A stretch of DNA of 8,798 bases from Terriglobales bacterium (GTDB taxonomy: Bacteria; Acidobacteriota; Terriglobia; Terriglobales; Gp1-AA117): positions 1 through 8,798 of the forward strand of contig JASLFF010000497.1 of assembly GCA_030150795.1 (NCBI GenBank). Reading direction: 5' to 3'. Shown here one piece after another: positions 1-7,627 of this stretch. The notes under the pieces were generated by a model. It searched no databases and was not told the DNA's origin. It was given only the letters and a program-made list of their open reading frames with translations. The position numbers and the translations under genes are program-made. Each line of letters begins with the position of its first letter. The first letter of the stretch is position 1.

Positions 1-126
1 AATCACCTCAACCAGTAATACCACCAGCGCAATGACCAGAATCAAGTGAATTAAGCTGCCGGCAATATGGAACCCCCACCCCAGCAGCCATAGAAGCAGC
101 AGAATGGCAAAAATCGTCCAAAGCAT
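1..126 (-). CDS. lmo0937/DUF5670-family small membrane protein (partial, 3' end outside window)
   Basis: Reading leftward from an ATG at 126, 42 codons stay open to the window edge. The peptide starts MLWTIFAILLLLWLLGWGF, continues HIAGSLIHLILVIALVVLL and is still open at VEVI. This is the layout of the lmo0937/DUF5670 family: proteins of about 50 residues with an MLWTI start, a first hydrophobic helix ending in Leu-Gly, a short Gly/His-containing turn and a second hydrophobic helix, usually followed by a short basic tail. The tail would lie outside the window. A purine-rich GGGGGGAG (133-140 on the complement) sits 6 nt before the ATG and supports this start. The function of the family is not known to me; it is an inner-membrane protein often seen near stress or envelope genes. 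It is divergent from the Omp85 gene and there is no evidence that the two are functionally linked. Confidence 0.8.
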   Translation of the reverse strand, partial: MLWTIFAILLLLWLLGWGFHIAGSLIHLILVIALVVLLVEVI

Positions 127-486
127 TCGTGTCTCCCCCCGGCCGGCGCCACTCCGGCCTCTTAACTAGCTTGGATGCATTTACGCAACAGGCGAGTTGA
201 CACGCTACAACTTGAAGCAAGATGTCAAATCCGTGCTTAGCAGCTCTGCTATGGCAGATATAGAAACAGCAACTCTGTTCCAGATTCACATTCAGTGCGA
301 TCAGCAACTCTGGTGATGCGGAGACCTTGCAAGCAGCAGCTCTGATACGCCGCAATTTATGCGGCTTTGCGGTCATGTCTCTCAGAGTGAGCAACGAGAA
401 GTCTCTCTCTCAACTCTAACCAAAGGGTTGCTTTTGGCTGAGCTGCGGTATCCCTGGCCGCGCAGAATGGCAGACCTTCACGCGCA
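127..486. other. Divergent intergenic region, 360 bp, no gene seen
   Basis: This stretch separates the minus-strand DUF5670-type gene from the plus-strand Omp85 gene, so it should hold promoters for both. Open frames here are short, lack family resemblance and overlap one another. I see a perfect 6-bp inverted repeat, TTGACA (197-202) and TGTCAA (223-228). TTAGCA (237-242) and TATAGA (259-264), 16 nt apart, form a weak sigma-70-like pair on the plus strand. A short CCAAA/TTTGG stem lies around 420-438. None is strong enough to be called a promoter or terminator with confidence. Confidence 0.6.
197..228. promoter_or_regulatory. TTGACA-N20-TGTCAA inverted repeat, possible operator or -35 elements
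   Basis: The two arms are exact reverse complements separated by 20 nt. Each arm equals the consensus -35 hexamer on its own strand, facing inward. Neither arm has a convincing -10 hexamer 16-18 nt downstream: AGATGT on plus and GCGTGT on minus. A protein-binding palindrome is therefore at least as likely as a promoter. A 6-bp repeat of this kind can also arise by chance. Confidence 0.2.
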
Positions 487-3468
487 ATGGAAAATTTATA
501 CAGACGGATCGGCACTTTACTGGTGGTGGCGATGGCGGTGGGCTTCACTTCGCTCTCGCCCAAGCTTCGCTCGCAGCAGATAGAGGCTACAACATCGGCG
601 GTTTCCTATGAAGGGCAGAGAGTGTCGTCAGTGCAGCTGGCGGGACAGCCGGATGGCAATCCTCGCATGTTGCGCTCATTGATCGCGCAACCGATCAATG
701 AGTCCTACTCGCAAGCCAAAGTGGATCAAACTGCGGCGGCCCTGGTAAAAGCCGGAGTTGCGAAGGATGTGGAAATACAGGTGACGCCCGCGCCGGAAGG
801 GATACATGTGCTTTTTGTCCTGAAGCCGGCTTACTACTTTGGTGTTTATACATTTCCCAACGCAGAGAAGGTATTTTCTTACACCCGTTTGCTACAGGCC
901 GCCAACTATTCCAAGCAGGAGCCCTTTGCGCAGGAAAAAGTGGAAGAGGCAGAATCTAACCTGCTGGAATTCTTTCATCGCACCGGCTTCTTCCTGGCGA
1001 CGGTTGAACCGAAGATGCAAATAGACGAGAAGCATCGCGTCGTCGACGTGGAGTATGACATCAAGCTGAAGCGGCGGGCAAAGTTCGGCAATGTGATTCT
1101 GGCCGGAGTCTCAGATCAACAAACCAAGAGGTTGAATGACAGCCTTCGCTCCATTAAGGCAAGACTTAAAGGCGCGTACATCAAACCGGGCAAGCCGTAT
1201 TCCCTGAAAAGGCTGACAGCGGCAACGGCGTTTCTTCAGCAGCAATTAGGGAACCAACACCTCCTGGCCGCCCGGGTAAAGCTGGTGTCAACACTTTACA
1301 ACCCTCAAACCAACCGGACTGACATAAAGTACGACATAACTGAAGGGCCGAAAATCGAGATCAAGCTGGCAGGAGCGCACGTGTGGGGACGCACTCAGAA
1401 AAAGCTTATCCCCATGTACCAGGAAAATGCCGTTGATCCTGATCTGGTCAATGAAGGCGCGCAAGACCTGACTTCTTATTTTCAGGCGAAAGGTTTTTTT
1501 AACACCAAAGTTGAGAGACAGATTCAACGGGACACATCCGGCGGCGTGACCGTGGTGTATCAGATTGAAAAAGGCCCCCGCGGCAAGGTGGAGGCAATTG
1601 AATTTCATGGTAATCAGCATTTTTCTGACAAAGACCTGAAGTCAAGCGTCGTGGTCACCAAGCGCACGCCGTTGATGCCGTTTTCCCACGGCAAATACAG
1701 CGAGCAACTTGTCCGCAAAAGCGTGAAAAACATTGAAGGATTGTACCGAGGCGCCGGGTACAGCCAGGTGAAAGTCACTCCCAGGGTGGTGAACAAGGAC
1801 AACGAACTGCAGCTTGCGTTTCAGGTGGAAGAGGGCGTGCGCGATGTGGTTGAGACATTGCAAATAGAGGGTAACAAATCACTCGGGCAGCAGGAGCTTG
1901 CGCCAAAGGGCATGAATCTTGAGCCGGGTAAGCCGTATTCCACGCAGTTGCTCACCAAGGACCGCGACCAGATCATGGCGACCTACCTGGACAAAGGTTT
2001 TCTAAACGTGACGTTCAAATCCAAAGTGGAGCATACAAAAGACGATCCGCACCATGTGCATGTGGCGTATCAAATAGACGAAGGCCCACAGGTCCACACA
2101 GCCAGCCTTGACCCGGTGGGCGCTGAGCATACTCGGCCGGAAATTATCGCGCGCAATGCGGATATTAAAGTGAACAAGCCGCTGAGCGAGACAGCCCTGC
2201 TGCGCGGTGAAAGCCAGCTATACACCCTGGGCGTGTTTGACTGGGCCAGTGTGGATACGCGAGAACCAATCACTGACGATCCAAATGCTGCCGTGCTGGT
2301 AAAGCTGCACGAATCAAAGCGAAACAGCATCGCATATGGATTCGGGTTTCAGGTGATCAATCGCGGCGGAAGCATACCCAGCGGAACAATTGCGCTGCCC
2401 GGACTTCCGCCGGTAGGCTTGCCCACGAAGTTTACAACCAGCCAGAAAACATTCTGGGGCCCGGAAGGGTCAATTGAGTACACGCGCAGGAATTTTCGTG
2501 GCAGGGCAGAAACGCTAACGCTGGCCGCGTTTGGCGGAAGGCTGGACCAACGTGGTTCGGCAAGCTGGGGCAACCCCACATTCTGGAATAGCGGCTGGAG
2601 TTCCACGCTAACGCTCTCCGCCGAACGCAACAGTGAAAATCCGATCTTTACCGCGCGCCTGGGTGGTGCGGGGTTACAGTTCCACCATTATCTTGACCGG
2701 AACCGGCAAAAGTCTGTGATTCTCCGCTATGACTTCCGGATTACGAAGCTTTCAAACATCGTGATTCCAGACCTAGTGCTGCCGGAGGATCAGAATGTGC
2801 GGCTCTCATCATTGGCTGCCTCATTCAACCGCGATTCGCGGGACAATCCCCTGGATGCTCACAAGGGAATTTACGAGAGCCTTGAGTTGGATGTGAACCC
2901 GGCGTTTCTGGGGTCAAACACAAGCTTTGGGCGTTTACTGGGGCAGGCAGCTTATTACAAGTCACTGACGAGCGATTCATCGCTGGTTTGGGCCAACAGT
3001 TTGCGGCTGGGAATGGAACGTGCGTTTGGCGGCGCTCACATTCCTATCAGCGAAAGCTTTTTCTCAGGCGGCGGCAGCACGTTGCGTGGCTTCAGCTTGA
3101 ATGGCGCCGGACCGCAACGCCAGGTGCTGGTTTGTCCCACGGACAATCCGAACTGCGGCGTACAAATTTCAGTGCCCGTGGGCGGAAAGCAACTTGTGAT
3201 CTTCAATTCCGAACTGCGCTTCCCCATGGGTATTTCCGCACCATTCGTGGGTGGGACTCTGGGCGGCGCCGTGTTCTATGACGCTGGAAACGTTTATTCC
3301 AACGTGACTTTTAAGAACGTGTTTACTGATCTCACGCATACAGTTGGGTTTGGGTTGCGTTACAAGACGCCGGTGGGGCCGGTCAGAGTTGATATTGGCC
3401 ATTTGCTGAATGCGCCGCCGGGAGTGAAGACATATCAGTTCTTTCTAACCTTGGGGCAGGCATTCTGA
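487..3468 (+). CDS. tamA: Omp85-family outer membrane protein (TamA/BamA type) with about seven POTRA modules
   Basis: This 993-residue protein is an outer-membrane insertase or translocation pore of the Omp85 superfamily. Residues 1-24 form a basic and hydrophobic export signal. Residues about 40-612 carry a chain of POTRA-like modules, starting near 43, 118, 201, 293, 370, 456 and 538. Several show the typical GxxxS/GKPYS, 'YxxKGF' (for example YFQAKGFFNT near 331) and 'EGP' elements. The barrel covers about 613-993. It has the Omp85 loop-6 signature GGGSTLRGF (861-869, the (V/I/L)RGF motif), DSRDNPLDAHKG (783-794), YDAGN (931-935), GFGLRYKTPVGPVRVDIGH (954-972) and a terminal Phe. TamA usually has 3 POTRAs and about 580 residues, and BamA usually 5 and about 800, so this one is long. 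The ATG at 487 is the first reasonable start after the in-frame TGA at 439-441 and gives a signal peptide, but it has no visible Shine-Dalgarno. The tamB-like neighbour favours a TamA role; the symbol is by context, not exact orthology. Confidence 0.88.
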   Translation: MENLYRRIGTLLVVAMAVGFTSLSPKLRSQQIEATTSAVSYEGQRVSSVQLAGQPDGNPRMLRSLIAQPINESYSQAKVDQTAAALVKAGVAKDVEIQVTPAPEGIHVLFVLKPAYYFGVYTFPNAEKVFSYTRLLQAANYSKQEPFAQEKVEEAESNLLEFFHRTGFFLATVEPKMQIDEKHRVVDVEYDIKLKRRAKFGNVILAGVSDQQTKRLNDSLRSIKARLKGAYIKPGKPYSLKRLTAATAFLQQQLGNQHLLAARVKLVSTLYNPQTNRTDIKYDITEGPKIEIKLAGAHVWGRTQKKLIPMYQENAVDPDLVNEGAQDLTSYFQAKGFFNTKVERQIQRDTSGGVTVVYQIEKGPRGKVEAIEFHGNQHFSDKDLKSSVVVTKRTPLMPFSHGKYSEQLVRKSVKNIEGLYRGAGYSQVKVTPRVVNKDNELQLAFQVEEGVRDVVETLQIEGNKSLGQQELAPKGMNLEPGKPYSTQLLTKDRDQIMATYLDKGFLNVTFKSKVEHTKDDPHHVHVAYQIDEGPQVHTASLDPVGAEHTRPEIIARNADIKVNKPLSETALLRGESQLYTLGVFDWASVDTREPITDDPNAAVLVKLHESKRNSIAYGFGFQVINRGGSIPSGTIALPGLPPVGLPTKFTTSQKTFWGPEGSIEYTRRNFRGRAETLTLAAFGGRLDQRGSASWGNPTFWNSGWSSTLTLSAERNSENPIFTARLGGAGLQFHHYLDRNRQKSVILRYDFRITKLSNIVIPDLVLPEDQNVRLSSLAASFNRDSRDNPLDAHKGIYESLELDVNPAFLGSNTSFGRLLGQAAYYKSLTSDSSLVWANSLRLGMERAFGGAHIPISESFFSGGGSTLRGFSLNGAGPQRQVLVCPTDNPNCGVQISVPVGGKQLVIFNSELRFPMGISAPFVGGTLGGAVFYDAGNVYSNVTFKNVFTDLTHTVGFGLRYKTPVGPVRVDIGHLLNAPPGVKTYQFFLTLGQAF

Positions 3469-3535
3469 AGAAACTGGATTTGCAAAGAAGAATGAGCGTT
3501 GGAAAAAAGAGTCGATTCTGAAAAAGGGTGAACCA

Positions 3536-6500
3536 GTGAAAAGGTGGAAAAAGATTGCTTTATGGAGCTTGGCGGCGATCATTGTGCTGTTTGTGGGCGC
3601 GGTAGTGACGCTGGTTTTTTTACTCGACCACAATGAAGGCTTTCGTCACAGTATTCTGGCTAAAGTGGAAAATAGTGTTCGCGAATCCACGGGTGCGCGG
3701 CTGGAAGTGCGAGACTTCAACCTCCGGCTCTCAAACCTCAGCCTGGACCTTTACAACGTTGTGGTGCACGGCACCGAGTCCGATCCCAGCCAGCCACTGA
3801 TGGCGGTAGACCATTTGCAGGTAGGATTGACGATCGATTCATTGCTGAATCGCCAATGGCACGTGCGCGACATTATTGTGGACCATCCGGTCGTCCGCAT
3901 GGCCGTGAACAAAGCAGGCGAGAACAACCTGCCTAAACCGGAAAAGAAAAGCACCAGCAGCAGCAACACAAACGTTTTTGATCTGGCGATCCGGGAGCTG
4001 CGCCTAAATAACGGCGAAATCTATTACAACGACCAGAAAACGCCGCTGCAAGCCGACCCGCACAACTTTGCGGTGAACGCCAACTATGATCCGGCGCAGA
4101 AGAAATATTCCGGCGATCTTGGTTATAACTCAGGAAAGATTGTATATGGAACATATGCGCCGGTAGAGCACAACCTTCAGGCAAAATTCGGGGTAACGCC
4201 GCAGCAATTCACGCTGGAAAAGCTTGACCTCACGGCAGGCGAGTCACGGGTTGGGTTGAACGCGACGGTTAACGATTACAGCTCGTCAAACATGCAGGCC
4301 ACTGGCGGCTATGAAGCCACGCTGGTCACCAATGATTTAAAAAGAATCCTGAAAGACCCTTCACTTCCCGGTGGGACGGTGAAGCTTACGGGGCAGTTGA
4401 AATACCAGGCTGATCCGAAGCGGCCAATGCTGGAGACAGTTTCCGTGGCCGGAAATGTGAGCAGCTCTGGTCTCACCGTGAAGACGCCAAGCTTGCAGAC
4501 GGAGGTCCGCGATCTCTACGCGCGCTACCAGCTTTCCGGCGGCAATGCAGAAGTAAACGACATTCATGCAAAGGTGATGGGTGGCGCGCTGAGCGGCAAG
4601 CTGACGATTAAAGATGTTGCTGGAGCTTCTGTTGCGCAGTTGCAGGCCTCGCTGAAAGGTTTGTCGCTGGACCAGGAGCAAGCGGCGATGCACAACACTT
4701 CGATACGGCAGGCGCATTTGAGCGGACGAGTTGACGCAGACGCGAATGCACATTGGGCCAAGACGCTCGACAATCTTGTCGCACATAGCGATGCCACAAT
4801 CAACGCCAGCCTTGGACAGGGCCATGCGACGCCGCTGAATGGCGTGATCCACGCTGATTATGCGGGCGCGCACAAACAGCTTGCCCTAACCAACAGTTAC
4901 ATTCGCACGCCACAGACCAGCGTCAACTTGAACGGCAAAATCAGTGACTACTCACAATTGCAGGTTGCGGTGCGATCCAATGATTTGCATGAGCTTGAGA
5001 CGTTGGCTGCGGCCTTGCAGAAGCCGGCTTCAGGGCAAACCCGAGGACAGCCACCAGCGCAGCCGCTAGGCCTCTACGGCACTGCGAATGTGAATGCAAC
5101 GGTGAGCGGATCACTGACGACTCCACAGATCAGCGGCCAGTTGGATGCGCGCAACTTCCGGGTGAAGGGGAGTTCATGGAAAGTGCTGCATACGGCATTT
5201 ACCGCAAATCCGTCACAAGTGACGTTGAGCAACGGCGATCTGGAGGCTGGATCTCCACCCCAGAACGCGCAAACGCAACGCACTATGGAGACACAGGCAT
5301 CACAGGGCCGTATCCATTTCAGCGCGCAAGCCAAGCTGAATAAATGGGCTTACACGCCATCTAGTCCGATTACCGCGAACATCTCCGGGTCGCAGATTTC
5401 AATTGCTGATCTGGAAAGGCTCTTAAACAAGACTTATCCGGTGAGCGGCACGCTGGCGCTGAACGTCTCTCTCCACGGAACACAACTCAACCCGGTAGGA
5501 CAGGGAACGCTCACGGTTACCAAGGCAAAAGTTTCAACAGAGCCAATCCAGAACCTGAACGTGAAGTTTGAAGGCGACGGAAACAGCGTGAAAGCGAACC
5601 TGACGGTGCAAATGCCGGCTGGGACGGCGCAGGCTGACGTGAATTATTTCCCCAAGACAGAAGGGTACGACGCACGTGTGCAATCGCAGAATTTCCGGCT
5701 GGAAAAACTGCAAACCGTAATCGCGCGCAATATGCAGATTGCCGGTGGCGTGAACCTGAGCGTGAACGGCAAAGGCACGATCAAAGATCCGCAGTTACAA
5801 GCGACGATCGATATTCCGCAATTGCAGATGCAGAAGCAGACCGTGCAGGGCGTGAAGTTCCAAACCACAGTGCAGAACCATGTGGCGACCATTGCGCTTG
5901 ACTCGGACGTTACGAAGGTGTCTTTGAAAGCGCGCGGCACGATAGGAATTGAAACGCCATACATGGCGGACATCCATCTGGATAGCGGAAAGATTGATTT
6001 CCAGCCGCTGGTAGCGCTGTATGCGCCGGCGCAGGCTGCTGATCTTTCCGGCCAGACGGAATTGCACGCGACGTTGCGCGGACCTCTGGCGGACAAGAAT
6101 CGCGTGGACGCACATCTGGAAATTCCGAACCTAGCTGTGCATTACAAACAGTTCCAACTGGCGGCAGCAAAACCGATTATTGCGGACTACAAGAACGGAA
6201 CTGCAACGCTGCAACCAACTTCTATCCGGGGCACCGGCGCCAGTATTGACGCGCAGGCTGTTGTGCCGGTGACCACGCCCAAAGCCGCTTCATTTTTGGT
6301 GAAAGGCAATGTTGATCTGGGCATCGCGCAAATGTTTGTGCCGGACATTACAAGCTCCGGGCAGCTGCAATTCGATATTGACTCAAAAAGGTACGGCCCT
6401 GGGGCGAATCTGAATGGCCAGATCAAGATCGTGAATGCCAACCTGCACACAGTGGATTCTCCTGTGGGGTTGGACCACGCGAACGGAGCGATCAACGTAA

Positions 6501-7561
6501 CGCAGACACGGCTGGAGATCAGCAGCTTTGAGGGGCAGATGGGCGGAGGAACTATTAATGCAACCGGCGCTGTCGCGTATCGCCCGGGAGTCCAGTTTCA
6601 CCTTGGATTGTCGGCCAACAATATCCGAATGCGTTATCCGGAAGGTGTGCGCGCGATCCTGGCGTCTAATCTTGCACTCACAGGGAACACGCAGGAATCG
6701 CAGCTGACCGGGCAGGTAAGGATTCAGCGGGTCTCATTCACGCCGGACTTTGACCTGAGCACGTTTACTTCACAGTTCAGCGGAGGAGGGTCCAGCGATA
6801 GCGGAACACCGGGATCGTTCACTCAGGGAATGAAGCTGAATATTGCGGTGCAATCCACAAGCCAGATGAACCTGGAGAGCAGTCAGGTAAGCGTAAAGGG
6901 TGACGCGAACCTGCGTGTGGTTGGTACCGCCGCAGATCCTGTGATTTTGGGACGCACCAACCTCACCGGCGGCGAATTTTTTCTGGCAGGGAACCGTTAT
7001 GAAGTTCAGCACGGGACAATCGACTTTTTGAATCCTGTACGGACAGAACCAGTGCTGAACATCCAGGTTAAAACCAGGATTGACGAATACAACATCAATC
7101 TGGCGTTAAATGGACCCATGGAGCGCCTGCAAACAACATATACGTCCGATCCGGCATTGCCGCCGGTGGACATCATTAACCTGATCGCGACGGGGAAAAC
7201 CGTGGAGTCAGCGGCGGCGAACCCCAGCCCGAGTCCGACAAGCGCGCTAGGCGCACAATCACTGCTGGCATCAGGCATCAGCAGCCAGGTAAGCGGCAAG
7301 ATTGCCAAGCTGGCCGGCGTCTCACAATTGCAGATCGATCCCGGTCTGGGAACCGACAACGGGCAGAACCCGGGCGCACGCATAGCCATTCAGCAGCGCG
7401 TTACCAGCAACCTGCTGGTTACATATGCCACAGACATTACAGCAACGCAGCGGCAGGCAATCCAGATTGAATACAAGTTCAATCCAAAATGGTCTGTGAG
7501 CGGCACGCGCGACCAGAACGGTGGGTTTGGCGTGGATGGAAGATACAGGAAGGATTTTTGA
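3536..7561 (+). CDS. tamB: TamB/AsmA-like translocation and assembly module protein (DUF490 C-terminal domain)
   Basis: This 1341-residue protein is the likely inner-membrane partner of the upstream Omp85 protein. Residues 1-30 are a basic segment (MKRWKK) plus one transmembrane helix. The rest should be periplasmic and is almost entirely beta-strand-like. The N-terminal part is AsmA-like (VRDFNLRLSNLSLDLYNVVV near 58-77; RELRLNNGEIYY near 153-164). A Ser-rich linker occupies about 139-146. The C-terminal TamB domain shows LTGGEFFLAGNRYEV (1143-1157), DFLNPVRTEPVLNI, the signature DIINLIATGK (1212-1221) and a C-terminal Phe. The length is close to that of E. coli TamB (about 1260). An 'SG' beta element recurs about every 100-120 residues. 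The start is GTG, with AAGGG 7 nt upstream. The 67-bp gap from the Omp85 gene has no terminator, so cotranscription is likely. Family members help outer-membrane protein assembly and lipid transport across the periplasm. Confidence 0.9.
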   Translation: MKRWKKIALWSLAAIIVLFVGAVVTLVFLLDHNEGFRHSILAKVENSVRESTGARLEVRDFNLRLSNLSLDLYNVVVHGTESDPSQPLMAVDHLQVGLTIDSLLNRQWHVRDIIVDHPVVRMAVNKAGENNLPKPEKKSTSSSNTNVFDLAIRELRLNNGEIYYNDQKTPLQADPHNFAVNANYDPAQKKYSGDLGYNSGKIVYGTYAPVEHNLQAKFGVTPQQFTLEKLDLTAGESRVGLNATVNDYSSSNMQATGGYEATLVTNDLKRILKDPSLPGGTVKLTGQLKYQADPKRPMLETVSVAGNVSSSGLTVKTPSLQTEVRDLYARYQLSGGNAEVNDIHAKVMGGALSGKLTIKDVAGASVAQLQASLKGLSLDQEQAAMHNTSIRQAHLSGRVDADANAHWAKTLDNLVAHSDATINASLGQGHATPLNGVIHADYAGAHKQLALTNSYIRTPQTSVNLNGKISDYSQLQVAVRSNDLHELETLAAALQKPASGQTRGQPPAQPLGLYGTANVNATVSGSLTTPQISGQLDARNFRVKGSSWKVLHTAFTANPSQVTLSNGDLEAGSPPQNAQTQRTMETQASQGRIHFSAQAKLNKWAYTPSSPITANISGSQISIADLERLLNKTYPVSGTLALNVSLHGTQLNPVGQGTLTVTKAKVSTEPIQNLNVKFEGDGNSVKANLTVQMPAGTAQADVNYFPKTEGYDARVQSQNFRLEKLQTVIARNMQIAGGVNLSVNGKGTIKDPQLQATIDIPQLQMQKQTVQGVKFQTTVQNHVATIALDSDVTKVSLKARGTIGIETPYMADIHLDSGKIDFQPLVALYAPAQAADLSGQTELHATLRGPLADKNRVDAHLEIPNLAVHYKQFQLAAAKPIIADYKNGTATLQPTSIRGTGASIDAQAVVPVTTPKAASFLVKGNVDLGIAQMFVPDITSSGQLQFDIDSKRYGPGANLNGQIKIVNANLHTVDSPVGLDHANGAINVTQTRLEISSFEGQMGGGTINATGAVAYRPGVQFHLGLSANNIRMRYPEGVRAILASNLALTGNTQESQLTGQVRIQRVSFTPDFDLSTFTSQFSGGGSSDSGTPGSFTQGMKLNIAVQSTSQMNLESSQVSVKGDANLRVVGTAADPVILGRTNLTGGEFFLAGNRYEVQHGTIDFLNPVRTEPVLNIQVKTRIDEYNINLALNGPMERLQTTYTSDPALPPVDIINLIATGKTVESAAANPSPSPTSALGAQSLLASGISSQVSGKIAKLAGVSQLQIDPGLGTDNGQNPGARIAIQQRVTSNLLVTYATDITATQRQAIQIEYKFNPKWSVSGTRDQNGGFGVDGRYRKDF

Positions 7562-7627
7562 ATCTGCGACATGGCTGGATGATCTTCTAGTCTGCCCTCT
7601 CCTGATCTGTGAGATAAGAGATCGCAC
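7562..7627. other. Convergent intergenic gap between tamB-like gene and SnoaL-like gene
   Basis: The 66 bp between the two convergent stop codons would be expected to hold a bidirectional terminator. The only palindrome I find is GATCT/AGATC (7604-7608 and 7619-7623) with a 10-nt loop and no adjoining T-run on either strand. I therefore do not call an intrinsic terminator. Termination may be Rho-dependent or lie further on. Confidence 0.4.

Noticed and set aside
8..394. Long minus-strand open frame across the first 400 bases
   Set aside because: It has no family resemblance and overlaps the much better supported DUF5670-type start at 126 in a different frame.
359..583. Plus-strand open frame overlapping the start of the Omp85 gene
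   Set aside because: It runs out of frame into the signal peptide region of a well-supported gene and encodes a Trp/Arg-rich sequence typical of a shadow frame.
4361..4873. 170-residue minus-strand open frame inside the TamB-like gene
   Set aside because: It is antisense to a clear coding region, rich in Arg and Cys, with no recognisable domain; likely a codon-bias shadow.
5644..6096. 150-residue minus-strand open frame inside the TamB-like gene
   Set aside because: It is a Cys-rich antisense shadow of the TamB reading frame with no supporting start signal.
7604..7623. GATCT/AGATC stem as a bidirectional terminator
   Set aside because: The stem is only 5 bp with a 10-nt loop and no T-run, too weak to call.
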